DNA of 64,000 bases, taken from NCBI GenBank assembly GCA_964612485.1, contig CAZTFF010000008.1, forward strand, positions 1 to 64,000, written 5' to 3'. Below are positions 14,454 through 24,279 of the stretch, in pieces. A program made the translations under genes and the position numbers. How positions within the stretch are numbered: the stretch's first letter is position 1; each line of letters opens with the position of its first letter. Below the pieces are notes generated by a model. The model searched no databases, had not been told where the DNA came from, and saw nothing but the letters and a program-made list of their open reading frames with translations. This DNA comes from JAFGNV01 sp964612485. Lineage in GTDB: Bacteria > Chloroflexota > Anaerolineae > 4572-78 > J111.

Positions 14454-16151
14454 ATGACCACGACCGACGAAAACAGTACCGCTGCCCCTTCTAATTTTAT
14501 TTGGGATATTATCGAAGAACACAACCAGTCCGGCAGATTTGACGGGCGCGTGCAAACCCGCTTTCCGCCCGAACCCAACGGCTACCTGCATATTGGCCAC
14601 GCCAAGGCCTTTAGCATTAATTTTGAATCCGCCGCGGAATTTGGCGGCTTTTGCAGTTTGCGCTTTGATGATACCAACCCGATCAAAGAAGAACAGGAAT
14701 ACGTCGACTCCATGATCGAAGATATTCACTGGGTGGGCTACGATTGGGGCGATCATCTCCACTACGCTTCCGATTATTTCGACCAGTTGTACGCGTATGC
14801 GCTTCAGTTGATAAAAGACGGCAAGGCGTACGTGGATGATCTGAGCGCCGGCGAAATCCGCGATTATCGCGGCACCCTCACCGAGCCGGGCAAAAACAGC
14901 CCCTACCGCGACCGCTCGGTGGAGGAAAATCTGGATTTGTTTGAACGGATGCGGGCCGGCGAATTCCCCGACGGTTCCCGCGTGCTGCGGGCCAAAATTG
15001 ATATGGCCTCGCCTAACCTCAATATGCGCGATCCGGTGATGTACCGTATTTTGCACGCCAGCCACCACCGCACCGGCGATAAATGGTGCATTTACCCCAT
15101 GTACGATTGGGCGCACGGCCAGTCCGACTCCATCGAAGGCGTGACGCACTCGCTCTGTTCGCTGGAATTTGAAGATCACCGCCCACTGTACGACTGGTTT
15201 CTGGACCAACTGGGCGTTCACCATCCCCAACAGATCGAATTTGCCCGGCTGAACATTAACTACACCGTGTTGAGCAAACGCAAACTCATTAAACTGGTTA
15301 CAGAAGGATACGTGCAGGGCTGGGATGACCCGCGCATGCCCACCCTCTCCGGGCTGCGGCGGCGCGGCTATACGCCGGAGTCGATCCGTAACTTCATCAA
15401 CCGCATCGGCGTGGCTAAAAGCGACAGCGTGGTTGACATCGCCCTGCTGGAACACTGCCTGCGCGAAGACCTCAACCAACGCGCCCAACGGGTCATGGCC
15501 GTGCTGAACCCGCTGCGGGTGGTCATCGACAATTACCCCGATGACCAGGTGGAAGAGATGGACGCGGTCAATAATCAGGAAGACCCGGCGGCGGGGACCC
15601 GTAAAGTGCCGTTCTCCAAAGTGCTTTACATCGAGCGGGAAGATTTTCAGGAAAATCCACACAAAAAGTTTTTCCGCCTTTCGCCGGGCAGGGAAGTGCG
15701 TTTGATGCACGCCTACTACGTTACCTGCACCGAGATGGTAAAAGATGAGCAGGGCGAGGTGGTGGAAGTTCATTGCACGTATGATCCCGAAACGCGGGGC
15801 GGCGGTTCGCCCGATGGCCGCCGGGTGAAAGGTACGCTGCATTGGCTTTCGGCGGCGCACGCGCTGGAGGCCGAAGTTCGGCTGTACGATCATCTTTTCA
15901 CCGAAGAAGACCCCAACGAGGTCAAGGAAGCGGGTCAGGATTTTACGGCCAACCTCAATCCCGATTCGTTGCAAGTGTTGAGCGGTTGTAAAGTGGAACC
16001 GTTTTTGCAAGATGCCGGCCCCGGTAGTCGCTACCAGTTTTTGCGTAACGGTTATTTTGCCGTTGACCCTGATTCAACCGGCGGTCAATTGGTTTTCAAC
16101 CGGGCCGTTTCGTTGCGGGATACCTGGGCCAAGATTGCCAGGAAGAAGTAA
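14454..16151 (+). CDS. glnS: Glutamine--tRNA ligase
   Basis: The protein has 565 residues. It charges tRNA-Gln directly with glutamine. The ATG at 14454 follows a strong AAGGAG with a 7-base spacer; the open frame extends back to 14244 without support. PPEPNGYLHIGH with HIGH at 46-49 is specific to the GlnRS branch rather than GluRS. The KMSKS equivalent is VLSKRKL near 277. GlnRS in this phylum is not universal, so the direct charging route is worth noting. The gene is followed by a peptidase gene 17 bases on. Confidence 0.95.
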   Translation: MTTTDENSTAAPSNFIWDIIEEHNQSGRFDGRVQTRFPPEPNGYLHIGHAKAFSINFESAAEFGGFCSLRFDDTNPIKEEQEYVDSMIEDIHWVGYDWGDHLHYASDYFDQLYAYALQLIKDGKAYVDDLSAGEIRDYRGTLTEPGKNSPYRDRSVEENLDLFERMRAGEFPDGSRVLRAKIDMASPNLNMRDPVMYRILHASHHRTGDKWCIYPMYDWAHGQSDSIEGVTHSLCSLEFEDHRPLYDWFLDQLGVHHPQQIEFARLNINYTVLSKRKLIKLVTEGYVQGWDDPRMPTLSGLRRRGYTPESIRNFINRIGVAKSDSVVDIALLEHCLREDLNQRAQRVMAVLNPLRVVIDNYPDDQVEEMDAVNNQEDPAAGTRKVPFSKVLYIEREDFQENPHKKFFRLSPGREVRLMHAYYVTCTEMVKDEQGEVVEVHCTYDPETRGGGSPDGRRVKGTLHWLSAAHALEAEVRLYDHLFTEEDPNEVKEAGQDFTANLNPDSLQVLSGCKVEPFLQDAGPGSRYQFLRNGYFAVDPDSTGGQLVFNRAVSLRDTWAKIARKK

Positions 16152-16168
16152 GATTTGAAGGACATTTT

Positions 16169-16966
16169 GTGACTCAACAACAAAAACTCATCTTGCTGGG
16201 ATTGGCCGCGCTGACGGTGCTGATTCTCTCTTCGGCCACCTGTTTAACGATACTCTATTTGCGTAACGCCCACGCGACGGCCAGGCAGCCGGCGGCTGTC
16301 GAGTCGCCTGTGGCTGTGGCGCCAACCGTAACCAAAACTGTGGCCCCCACGCCGACTTCCACCCCGGAGGCCACGCTGGAACCGGTCGAGGCGCTAACGC
16401 CGACCCCCACTAACACCCGCGTCATTCGAGAAACGGCTACGCCCACCGTCACCCCCACGATGGTCAATTGCATTCACGATATTGCCGATTTTGAAGTGAG
16501 CGGGGTGGTAACGGATGCGCAGGTGGAAGCTTTTTTACGAGACACCCTTCCGCTGAGCCATTTGGATCACTGCCTTAAGATCAGGTACATCAACCGCGCT
16601 ACGCAGCTTCACGATCAAACCGCAGCGGGCCGGTTCATGCCCGTCATCCGGTTTATTTCGGTGTATCCGGTGGAGGGGGTGGTGTTAACGCCGGATGATA
16701 TTTTTGACACGCTCACGCACGAGGTGGGGCACAACGTGCATTACAACATGCGGGTTGAAAACCTGGCGTTGGCCGACCGTTGGGAGGATCTATACCATCA
16801 GAACGCCGGTTTTGTGAGTGATTACGCCCGCACCAACGAGTTTGAAGATTTTGCCGAGTCTTATCGGGCCTACGTGCGCGAACCCCAAACGATGCAACTA
16901 CTCAGTCCCGTCAAATATGAATTCATGCGGATCGAGGTGTTTGAGACGTATGAATATCCTCGTTGA
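16169..16966 (+). CDS. Membrane-anchored zinc metallopeptidase-like protein
   Basis: The protein has 265 residues and starts at a GTG with AAGGA 7 bases upstream. Residues 8-29 are a membrane anchor. A Thr/Pro-rich linker (about 40-90) leads to an exported domain. HEVGH at 184-188 is a zincin HEXXH motif, and FEDFAESYRAYV about 33 residues later supplies a plausible Glu third ligand, as in gluzincins. The exact peptidase family is not recognised. It lies 17 bases after glnS and may share its transcript. Confidence 0.7.
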   Translation: MTQQQKLILLGLAALTVLILSSATCLTILYLRNAHATARQPAAVESPVAVAPTVTKTVAPTPTSTPEATLEPVEALTPTPTNTRVIRETATPTVTPTMVNCIHDIADFEVSGVVTDAQVEAFLRDTLPLSHLDHCLKIRYINRATQLHDQTAAGRFMPVIRFISVYPVEGVVLTPDDIFDTLTHEVGHNVHYNMRVENLALADRWEDLYHQNAGFVSDYARTNEFEDFAESYRAYVREPQTMQLLSPVKYEFMRIEVFETYEYPR

Positions 16967-16972
16967 TGAATA

Positions 16973-18139
16973 CTACTGTGTCTCAGGCTCTACCACCAGT
17001 TCTTCCGGGGAAAGCGTGGTAAAACTCTTGTACATCGGGTTGAACCACTCCAGCGCCGCCTGATAATATTTTGCCGGGGCCGTAAAAACGATGCGGTACA
17101 TTTGCCCCTTGCTGCCGGCGGTAATGATCGAGCCGGCCATCTCCTCATCGGATGGCGTGGTATACAGAAAGTCTATGGTCGCGCCGGTCATGGTGTGGAG
17201 CGGAAATTCCGTGGCAGGCAGCGTTTCCACGTTATCATATTTTTTTTCAAGATTGGTGATAAAGGCTTCGGCGGCTTCGGCGGCTTTGGCGGCGGCATCC
17301 GGGCGGCTGCCGGCGCCGGGCCAGGCAAAGGTGTTGGCTTCAAAGATGATCTCTGTTTCCGGCATTTTTACGGTGATACTGTTTTCCTCTTGGGCCGCAA
17401 TTTCCCAATCGCTGGGGTAGAAAAAGGCAAATTGGTTGCTGAGGGGGCCAATGATCAACCAGACCGGCGGTTCGTCGGTAAGCTCTACCTCGGCAGCCGG
17501 TGAGGTGTCTAGCACGGTCAAGGTATCGGCCAGATTTTGTAACCTGTCTTGCGAAATCTCCCACTGTTCTTCGGTGCTGCTGATGAGCAGGATGAAGACC
17601 AGGGTTTCTACCTGCAATACCCGGATTTCGTTGAACGTTTGCCCCAGCCGGGGGTCCATTGTTTTGAATTGGGCCTCAATCGAGCCATCGGGCCGGGTTT
17701 TCTGGCCCACAGCTTCAAATTCTGAGCCTTCCTGGGCAAAATTCTGGGCCACAAACGTAACCAGAAACTGGTTCAATTGCTCGGCTGAGTAAGGTTCCCC
17801 CACATCGGAAAAGAAAACACTGTAGCCGGCTTGATCGCCCGGCTCAATAAAGATCACCCCATCAGCCTGTTCCGCGGTGTGCCAGTTGGCCGGGTATTCT
17901 ATGCGGAATCGTTGGGTGGTGTGGGTGTAGGGTTGGGTGCTTACCAACTCTGATACAACCGAGGTCGGCGTGGGCGGATCGGGCAATTTGAGGCGGGTCG
18001 GGGTTGCGGTAGGATCGGGTTGGGGTATTTGCGCTGCCGGCGCGCGCGCTGTTTCAATGCCTCTACAGGCAGCCATTACCAGGGTGAGGGCCATCACTAT
18101 GATGAGCAAAAGCAGCAGGCTGTATGTATACTTTCTCAC
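16973..18139 (-). CDS. Lipoprotein with two PsbP/Mog1-like repeats
   Basis: The protein has 388 residues. The start is a GTG (18137-18139) because TTGGAGG stands 9 bases upstream; the frame opens at 18172 without one. The signal peptide ends VMAAC (Cys24), a lipobox. After a Pro-rich linker there are two similar domains, about 72-205 and 220-385. Each opens with an F-x-[IF]-x-Y-P-x-[ND]-W strand (FRIEYPANW and FAFFYPSDW), typical of PsbP/DcrB/Mog1-type folds. Function is unknown. The stop is 6 bases from that of the convergent peptidase gene. Confidence 0.65.
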   Translation of the reverse strand: MRKYTYSLLLLLIIVMALTLVMAACRGIETARAPAAQIPQPDPTATPTRLKLPDPPTPTSVVSELVSTQPYTHTTQRFRIEYPANWHTAEQADGVIFIEPGDQAGYSVFFSDVGEPYSAEQLNQFLVTFVAQNFAQEGSEFEAVGQKTRPDGSIEAQFKTMDPRLGQTFNEIRVLQVETLVFILLISSTEEQWEISQDRLQNLADTLTVLDTSPAAEVELTDEPPVWLIIGPLSNQFAFFYPSDWEIAAQEENSITVKMPETEIIFEANTFAWPGAGSRPDAAAKAAEAAEAFITNLEKKYDNVETLPATEFPLHTMTGATIDFLYTTPSDEEMAGSIITAGSKGQMYRIVFTAPAKYYQAALEWFNPMYKSFTTLSPEELVVEPETQ

Positions 18140-18170
18140 AGCGAAAACCTCCAAATTACAACTTTCATCC

Positions 18171-18201
18171 AAAAAAAAAGCACCGTGGACGGCGCTTTTT
18201 T
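18171..18201 (-). terminator. Terminator, works on both strands
   Basis: AGCACC and GGCGCT pair around a short centre, flanked by nine A residues on the left and six T residues on the right. On the minus strand it ends the winged-helix regulator transcript. Confidence 0.75.
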
Positions 18202-18221
18202 AGCAAACAATAGCCATACAC

Positions 18222-18875
18222 TCATTCAGGTTGGGTGATAAACCGGTATCCTACGCCTCGAATTGTGATTAAACGCCGGGGACGATTGGGATTATCTTCA
18301 ATTTTTTCCCGCAGCCAGCGAATATGTACATCGAGCGTGCGCGTATCGCCCATATAATCGGTGTCCCACACATCTTTCATAATGGCCCGACGACTTAAAT
18401 CTTTATCTTTGTGGTTAACCAGTAAATGCAATAATTTATAGGTTTTGGGCGTAAGATGAAAAATTTTATCCTTGCGCCGCACCTGGCGCTGCTGGCAGTC
18501 GATGATTAATTCCGGCAGCCGGATAAAACGGTCTTTTTGTGAGGCAGTTGCTTTGGCAATGGTTTTGTGGAGCTGTTCAGAGTCGCCGGGTTCAATAAAA
18601 AACGTATTGAGGGTTGTTGATCCGTCCTGTTCTTCTCCAACAACGACATAGGGAATATTCAATTCGTTTTGATTAATGGCTTGCTGCAATTTTGACAGCT
18701 GGAATCCACAGTTGTTTGTATTGAATACAACAACATTAGGCCATAGGGTCTCTGTTTTTTGAGCAGCCGTTTGCGCGGTATGAGCTACCGTCACCTGGTG
18801 GTCTTTTAAACTGGATACCAGGGAGTCGGGCTGGCTCAATTTATTATTTTCTACCAGCAAGATATGCATTGTCAT
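18222..18875 (-). CDS. OmpR-type winged-helix regulator with degenerate receiver
   Basis: The protein has 217 residues. Residues 3-108 have the layout of a receiver domain (MHILLVENNKLSQ at the start), but the phospho-acceptor position reads VVVFNTNN, with Asn in place of Asp, and the paired acidic residues are lost. Residues 120-214 are a clear Trans_reg_C winged helix (LTPKTYKLLHLLVNH, RTLDVHIRWLREKIEDNP, ITIRGVGYRF). It likely binds DNA without phosphorylation. No histidine kinase is adjacent. A strong promoter precedes it at 18920-18948 and a terminator follows, so it is monocistronic. Confidence 0.85.
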   Translation of the reverse strand: MTMHILLVENNKLSQPDSLVSSLKDHQVTVAHTAQTAAQKTETLWPNVVVFNTNNCGFQLSKLQQAINQNELNIPYVVVGEEQDGSTTLNTFFIEPGDSEQLHKTIAKATASQKDRFIRLPELIIDCQQRQVRRKDKIFHLTPKTYKLLHLLVNHKDKDLSRRAIMKDVWDTDYMGDTRTLDVHIRWLREKIEDNPNRPRRLITIRGVGYRFITQPE

Positions 18876-18919
18876 TATAAAAAGCGTTCCCTCGGCACGT
18901 CCCCAACCTCAAGTTTTTC

Positions 18920-18948
18920 ATTATACTAGAACTGGTCAGTCTTGCCAA
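18920..18948 (-). promoter_or_regulatory. Sigma70-type promoter for the orphan regulator
   Basis: On the minus strand TTGGCA, a 17-base spacer and TATAAT lie at 18948-18920. The -35 box is inside the last codons of tilS, which ends at 18936. Confidence 0.65.
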
Positions 18949-20456
18949 TTCCGCCCCCGTTTTTGAAATTGCAGGTGCAAAATCTGTCTGGTTTGATCTT
19001 GCAGCCGGGCGCGTTCATCGGGGCGATAGCCGCACACCCAGAGAATTTGATCACCGCTAACCAACAGGGGGATATGATCTCGCTGGTCGGCGGGGATTTT
19101 TTGGTCGATCATAAACTCGTTGATTTTTTTATGACGCCCCTCCAACCCCAACGGGCAAAAAACATCGCCGGGCCGTCGAGTCCGAAGGATGGGATGGGTT
19201 CCCACCACGCCGGCATCCAGATAGGCTTCCCAGGGGCCGGCCTGCTGCGCTTGTTTCGGCGTTATTGCAGCGTTTGTTGGAAGCTGTTCTATTATAAGCT
19301 GCCATGGGCTGTCGGGCAGGGGCGTGATCCCCGGCAGGTTGATGGCGAGAGGATCGGCGGACAGCAGGCGGGGCGCATCTTTGCCAACGGTGCCGGTGTG
19401 AGCGTCTGTCAAAATGAGCCGATCATAACTGACGGTCAGCAGCAAATCTTGCGGCAGCGTGGCCCGCGCGCCGGTTTGGCCGCTGTGGGCAATGTCTACG
19501 GCGGTATCAATATGCTCAAAAGAGATGTTGCGCAAATTGCGGCGCAATGTTTCTACGGCTCGGCGCAGGGTGGCCCGTTTGAGCGCCAGCGGCAGGGCGC
19601 GCCAGGCAGTCAAATCAAGCTCAATGCGGGTGATAGGGCCGGTTCCCGGTTGGATCTGTTTTACAATCTCGGCCCATGTCTGGTCGACCTGTTGCTGCAA
19701 AAACGCTACATCGGCGGTAACTACCTTGGCGGTTCGTTGCAGCACCTGGCGGACGTTGGGATTGAAGGTTTCCAGCATGGGGATGAGTTCGTGCCGCAGC
19801 CGGTTGCGGAAAAAGGTAGTATCTTTGTTGGTGTGGTCAAAGCGGGGCGAAAGGTGGTGACGCTGGCAGTAGCCCTCAATCTCGGAGCGAGATGTTTCCA
19901 GCAGCGGGCGGATGAGAAAAGGCGCGGCGTCTGTTGGCTCTGGAACGTCGTCCGAGTGCAAGCGCAGCCCGGCAATAGACGTAACCGGCCGCATACCGCG
20001 CAGCCCCAAAAGGCCGCTGCCGCGCAAAAAGTGCATCAGAATTGTTTCCACCTGATCGCCGGCGTTGTGGCCCACGGCAATTTTGTTGGCTCGTACGGCC
20101 TGGGCCGCGCGCCACAGAAAGGCATACCGCACCTGCCGGGCCGCCTCTTCGATGGATTGTTTGCGTTGGGCCGCTACCTGGGCAACGTCCTGGCTTTCGG
20201 CGACAAACGGCAAGTCCCATTCGGTAGTAATCTCTTTAACAAATTTCGCATCGCCCGCGGCCTCGGCGCGGAGTTGGTGGTTGAGATGGGCCACGGTGAG
20301 TGTCAGATCAAATTGAGCTGCCAGACGGGTGAGCAGGTGCAATAAACAAAACGAATCCGGCCCGCCGGAAACGCCCACAACGATATGGTCGTTGGGTTCT
20401 AAAATCTGCTGTTGTTGGCAAAATGTGGCTACGGCATCAATGAGCGGGAGAGTCAC
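18936..20456 (-). CDS. tilS: tRNA(Ile)-lysidine synthase
   Basis: The protein has 506 residues. It modifies C34 of the CAU-anticodon tRNA-Ile to lysidine so that it reads AUA. The PP-loop SGGPDS is at 30-35. An HLNHQLR block and GHNAGDQVET follow, and the C-terminal TilS substrate-binding region includes RTRRPGDVFCPLGLEGRHKKINEFMID. The start is a GTG with a GGGG patch upstream. It lies 16 bases after the cyclase gene and is probably co-transcribed with it. Confidence 0.92.
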   Translation of the reverse strand: MTLPLIDAVATFCQQQQILEPNDHIVVGVSGGPDSFCLLHLLTRLAAQFDLTLTVAHLNHQLRAEAAGDAKFVKEITTEWDLPFVAESQDVAQVAAQRKQSIEEAARQVRYAFLWRAAQAVRANKIAVGHNAGDQVETILMHFLRGSGLLGLRGMRPVTSIAGLRLHSDDVPEPTDAAPFLIRPLLETSRSEIEGYCQRHHLSPRFDHTNKDTTFFRNRLRHELIPMLETFNPNVRQVLQRTAKVVTADVAFLQQQVDQTWAEIVKQIQPGTGPITRIELDLTAWRALPLALKRATLRRAVETLRRNLRNISFEHIDTAVDIAHSGQTGARATLPQDLLLTVSYDRLILTDAHTGTVGKDAPRLLSADPLAINLPGITPLPDSPWQLIIEQLPTNAAITPKQAQQAGPWEAYLDAGVVGTHPILRTRRPGDVFCPLGLEGRHKKINEFMIDQKIPADQRDHIPLLVSGDQILWVCGYRPDERARLQDQTRQILHLQFQKRGRNWQD

Positions 20457-20472
20457 CCGGTTTTGTCCCCTG

Positions 20473-23400
20473 TCAGGCGGTTTGTTTGGCCCGGCTGCTG
20501 GCGTAGGCTTGATCGGTTTCTTCCAGATGGCGCGCGTGGTAGTTTTGCAAGAACGTTTCGCGCAGTTTTTCGTCTTCTAAGCTGTCGGCCAGCCGTTTTT
20601 GCAGTTTCTGAGCGTAAACAATGGCGTCTCTGGAAGCGGGGTTGTTTCCGGTGACTCGATAGATGTAAGATTTTTGGATCTGGATCAGGTATTGGCTTAA
20701 CCGGCTGTCCAATCGTTCGGCGGTTTCCGAGGCCTGGAGCAAAATTTCCAGCGCTTCGTTGTATCGCTCGTGGCGAATATCGATGATGGATTGCAGCCAC
20801 TGGCCGCGCACGGTAAATTCTGGCATATCGCAGGCGGGCGCTAACAATAGCAACTGTTGGGTGGTTTCGCCGGCCTGTTCCCATTGGTTGGCGTCAATAT
20901 AGGCGCGGGCCAGTTGATACATGATCATAACCTTGTCGAGCGCCAGCCCCATCTGGTGAGCGGTTTGGCCGGTGTTTTCAAGTTCTTGAATGGCCAGATC
21001 AAGCTGCTGAACGTGCCGGTGGGCCGCGCCCAACATCGATTGGGCGCGCATCAAATAAAAGGGCGACCCCAGTTCCTGGGCAATTCTAACGCTTTTTTCA
21101 GCCTGCTGCAAGCCTTCATTGTACAGGCCCAGGTTCAGATAATAGTAGCTTTGCCACGTCATGCCCAATATCTGAGCGGTTTTTTGACGCTGCTGGTGGG
21201 CCAGTTCCAGCCCCTCTTTAAGATTACGGGCCGCCTCGCCTAATTCGCCCTGGTGAATCTGGCCAAAAGCCAGGTAATATTTGGTAAACGGAAGCTGGTA
21301 AAGATCGCCGGAACGCTGGTTGAGTTCCAACGCTTCTTCGGCGGTGTCTCTTACCGCCTGGTAATCGGCCATAAATGTTTGGGCCATCAGCAGCGAGGTC
21401 AGCGAGGTAACAACCCCGCTGCGGTAGCCCAAGCGCCGCCGGATATTGAGAATTTCGGTTTCGTATCGTTCTCGGCTGGCGGCAATTTCGCCCTCTTCCA
21501 GCATGATGCGGGCCAGGCCATCTTCCGCTTCGATGCGGCGGGCTTCATCTTGCAACTCGGCGGCGATTTCGCTGGCTTCGTGGTAACTTTGGATGGCATC
21601 TTCCATCTGGCCCATGTGGTAATAAAATTCGCCCAACTCGTTCAGGGAATCGGCAATACCCTCTTTGGCGTTAATTCGCCGCGCCACCGTCAGCGCATCC
21701 TGCAAAAAGTTGAGCGCCTGTGAGGCTTCGTAGTGGCTGGCGTGCAGCGCGCCCAGGCCGTTCAGGGCGCGCATTTCGGCGGCATCATCGCCCAAATCTT
21801 TGGCTTTGCTTAACATCGCCTTGTAATCGGCAATGGCTTTTTGCGGTTCGCCCAGCCGGGTGAGCAGGTTGGCCCGGCCTTCGTAAATGGCCAGCAGCGC
21901 GGCCCGGTCCAACTCTTCGGGATCAATCAATTCTGAAACTTCCAGGGCCTGGTTGTAAAATTCAACCGCCTCCTGGTTGGCAAAAGATTGGACGGCGGCT
22001 TCGGCGGCTCGTTGCAGGTAGCGCATGGCGCGCGGCCAGGTTTCGCTTTTGTAATAATGTTCGGCCACAATCGGCGCGTACTCTTCGCCCAGCATCCAGA
22101 ACAGGTTAAAGGCCATATAATCGGCAATTTGTTTGTGGATGATTTTGCGCTGCTGGTGCAGCAGGCTGTTGTAGGCGGTTTCGTAGGTGAGCACGTGCTT
22201 GAACATATATTCCGGTTCCGGGTCGCGGGTGCGGACCTCAATCAGATCGGCCGCTTCCAGTTGGTCCAGCGCATTTTCCAGAATATCGGGCTGGTTGACA
22301 ATGGGGGCCAGCACCGACCGGGAGAAGTAGCGGCCAATCACCGCCGCCACCTGCAACACCCGCTTAACTTCTTCTTCCAGCCGGTCGATACGGGCGGTCA
22401 GCACGCCTTGCAGGGTGTGGGGAATATCAATTTCCGCCACCGAGCGAATGATCTCCCAGCGCCCGTCGGCGTGCTCAATTGCGCCCAGTTCGATCAAACT
22501 GCGCAGCACCTCTTCCAGAAACAGGGGGTTGCCTTCGGCCCGGCGCAGCAGCAGGTCTTCCAGCGCCTCCGGCATGTGGTCGATTTTCAGCAGGTATTTG
22601 ATGACCTGCCGGCTTTCGGCATCGGTGAGCGGCCACAGGGTCAGTTCGGTCAGGCGGCTGCCCAAATCCTGGGCAATTTGGCTTTTGCTGTTCCAGAAGG
22701 TTGACTCGCGTTCAGGTCGGGTCACACAAACCATCAAAATGGGATTATAGACCGTAAGCGTGGACAAAAATTGAATAATATCAACCGAACTGGGGTCCGC
22801 CCAGTGCAAATCCTCAAAAATCATGACCACCGGCTGCTCGGCCACCAGGGCTTCCAGCCACTGGCCCACGGCCAGAAAGGTGCGCTGTTGCAGCACCTGC
22901 GGGTCTTTCAGGGGCAAATTGGCGGCCACTTCTTCATCCAGGCTTACACCCAGCAGGGTGGCCAGGTAAGGCACAATATCGTTCTTGCGGTCGCCAAACA
23001 ATTTATCGCCCATATCTTCGATACGCATTTTGACCAGCGTATCGTCGGGATTTTCGGGCAGTTCCAGGTAACTGTGAAGAATATCAACAAAGAGACGATT
23101 TTTGAAAGATTGGCGATAGGAAAGCCCGCGGCCAAATAACCACAACGGTGATTTGGGCTGATCCTGACCATCCGCTGCGTGTTTCCTGAATTCAGAGATC
23201 AGGCGCGATTTGCCCAAACCGGTATCGCCGGTAACAACCACCAGGCTGCCTTCCTGGTTGGTGGTGAGTACTTTTTGGTATTGTTTGATCAGAATTTCCA
23301 GCTCGTATTCCCGGCCAATGATGGGCGCTTCGGGCGGTTTGGGGCGTCCGCCGCCCACATCTTTTAATTCAAAAATATTGAGCGGCTGTCGTTTTCCCTT

Positions 23401-24060
23401 GACGTTCACCGGCTCCCGCTCTTCAAACTTAAACAGGTGGCGGGTCAGGTGGTGGGTGGTTTCGCTGACCAGAAATTCGCCCCGTTCCGAAACGCTTTCC
23501 AGGCGGGAGGCCACGTTCACCGCATCGCCCATCACCGTGTAGGAGCGTTTGCGGTCGGTGCCCACCATGCCGGCAATCACGGTGCCGGTGTTGATGCCCA
23601 TATGGATGCCCAGCGGTTCGGGTAGGGGCATCGGCGGCGACTCATTGAAAGCCTCCAGCCGTTCTCGCATGCTCAAGGCGGCGCGGAGCGCGCGTTCCGG
23701 GTCGTCTTCGTGCGCTCTGGGCGCGCCAAAGACGGCCATAATCGCATCACCGATATATTTGTCGATGTACCCGTCAAACTCGTAAATAGCTTTGCTGAGT
23801 TCCTGCAAACAGAGGTTGATCAGCCGGACCACCTGTTCAACCTCAGCCGGGCTTTGGGCCGCATCATTCAGGGCGGTAAAACCGGAGATGTCGGCGAAAA
23901 GGATGGTGACTTGCTTGCGTTCCCCTTCGATGGGAGCGTTGATAATGGATGACTCCTGGGTATGATTTTCGGGCGTCAAGCCATTGCCGCAGCGGCCGCA
24001 ATAAAAATGGGTGCCAGGATTCTCAAATCCGCAAATTTCACATTTCAACGTTTGATTCAT
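20473..24060 (-). CDS. Zinc-ribbon adenylate cyclase with AAA ATPase and TPR repeats
   Basis: The protein has 1195 residues. A zinc ribbon uses Cys7, 10, 21 and 24. The class III cyclase domain (about 48-235) has Asp57 in FADISGFT, IDKYIGDAIMAVFG with the second metal Asp and the adenine-selecting Lys, and VMGDAVNVASRLE with the Asp, Asn and Arg of an active adenylate cyclase, so cAMP production is predicted. An ATPase follows (about 250-560) with Walker A GDTGLGKS, Walker B VVMIFEDLHWADP and a sensor region. From about 690 to 1160 it is TPR-like helices. This architecture is common in signalling proteins that scaffold and sense ATP. The ligand and the cAMP target are unknown. Confidence 0.88.
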   Translation of the reverse strand: MNQTLKCEICGFENPGTHFYCGRCGNGLTPENHTQESSIINAPIEGERKQVTILFADISGFTALNDAAQSPAEVEQVVRLINLCLQELSKAIYEFDGYIDKYIGDAIMAVFGAPRAHEDDPERALRAALSMRERLEAFNESPPMPLPEPLGIHMGINTGTVIAGMVGTDRKRSYTVMGDAVNVASRLESVSERGEFLVSETTHHLTRHLFKFEEREPVNVKGKRQPLNIFELKDVGGGRPKPPEAPIIGREYELEILIKQYQKVLTTNQEGSLVVVTGDTGLGKSRLISEFRKHAADGQDQPKSPLWLFGRGLSYRQSFKNRLFVDILHSYLELPENPDDTLVKMRIEDMGDKLFGDRKNDIVPYLATLLGVSLDEEVAANLPLKDPQVLQQRTFLAVGQWLEALVAEQPVVMIFEDLHWADPSSVDIIQFLSTLTVYNPILMVCVTRPERESTFWNSKSQIAQDLGSRLTELTLWPLTDAESRQVIKYLLKIDHMPEALEDLLLRRAEGNPLFLEEVLRSLIELGAIEHADGRWEIIRSVAEIDIPHTLQGVLTARIDRLEEEVKRVLQVAAVIGRYFSRSVLAPIVNQPDILENALDQLEAADLIEVRTRDPEPEYMFKHVLTYETAYNSLLHQQRKIIHKQIADYMAFNLFWMLGEEYAPIVAEHYYKSETWPRAMRYLQRAAEAAVQSFANQEAVEFYNQALEVSELIDPEELDRAALLAIYEGRANLLTRLGEPQKAIADYKAMLSKAKDLGDDAAEMRALNGLGALHASHYEASQALNFLQDALTVARRINAKEGIADSLNELGEFYYHMGQMEDAIQSYHEASEIAAELQDEARRIEAEDGLARIMLEEGEIAASRERYETEILNIRRRLGYRSGVVTSLTSLLMAQTFMADYQAVRDTAEEALELNQRSGDLYQLPFTKYYLAFGQIHQGELGEAARNLKEGLELAHQQRQKTAQILGMTWQSYYYLNLGLYNEGLQQAEKSVRIAQELGSPFYLMRAQSMLGAAHRHVQQLDLAIQELENTGQTAHQMGLALDKVMIMYQLARAYIDANQWEQAGETTQQLLLLAPACDMPEFTVRGQWLQSIIDIRHERYNEALEILLQASETAERLDSRLSQYLIQIQKSYIYRVTGNNPASRDAIVYAQKLQKRLADSLEDEKLRETFLQNYHARHLEETDQAYASSRAKQTA

Positions 24061-24251
24061 ATTTTTGACATTTCGTAAGGCGCTGGTGGTGTAAGGCGGT
24101 TTTATACGTCATGATGGGCCGCGCGCGATTCCTCTGAACGCGGCGTTTTTTAACATCGGGTACGCCCTGATAATATTACATTCACGGCAATCTGTCAACG
24201 ACCCTTTTTTACTAATGGCGGTATAAAGCTACCTGTAAACCCACAGCTTGT

Positions 24252-24279
24252 TTGTGCAACGCAGTGATTGTGGTATAAT
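24252..24279 (+). promoter_or_regulatory. Promoter of mreB
   Basis: TTGTGC (24252-24257), a 16-base spacer and TATAAT (24274-24279) give a start about 75 bases before the mreB GTG. The rest of the gap 24061-24358 holds no gene I can support. Confidence 0.6.

Noticed and set aside
14403..16010. 535-residue open frame opposite glnS
   Set aside because: It is a codon-bias mirror of glnS; it has no motif and no ribosome site.
18942..20345. 467-residue open frame opposite tilS
   Set aside because: tilS on the other strand has full family motifs; this frame is its mirror.
21988..22704. 238-residue open frame opposite the cyclase gene
   Set aside because: It lies fully inside a well-supported gene and has no recognisable domain.
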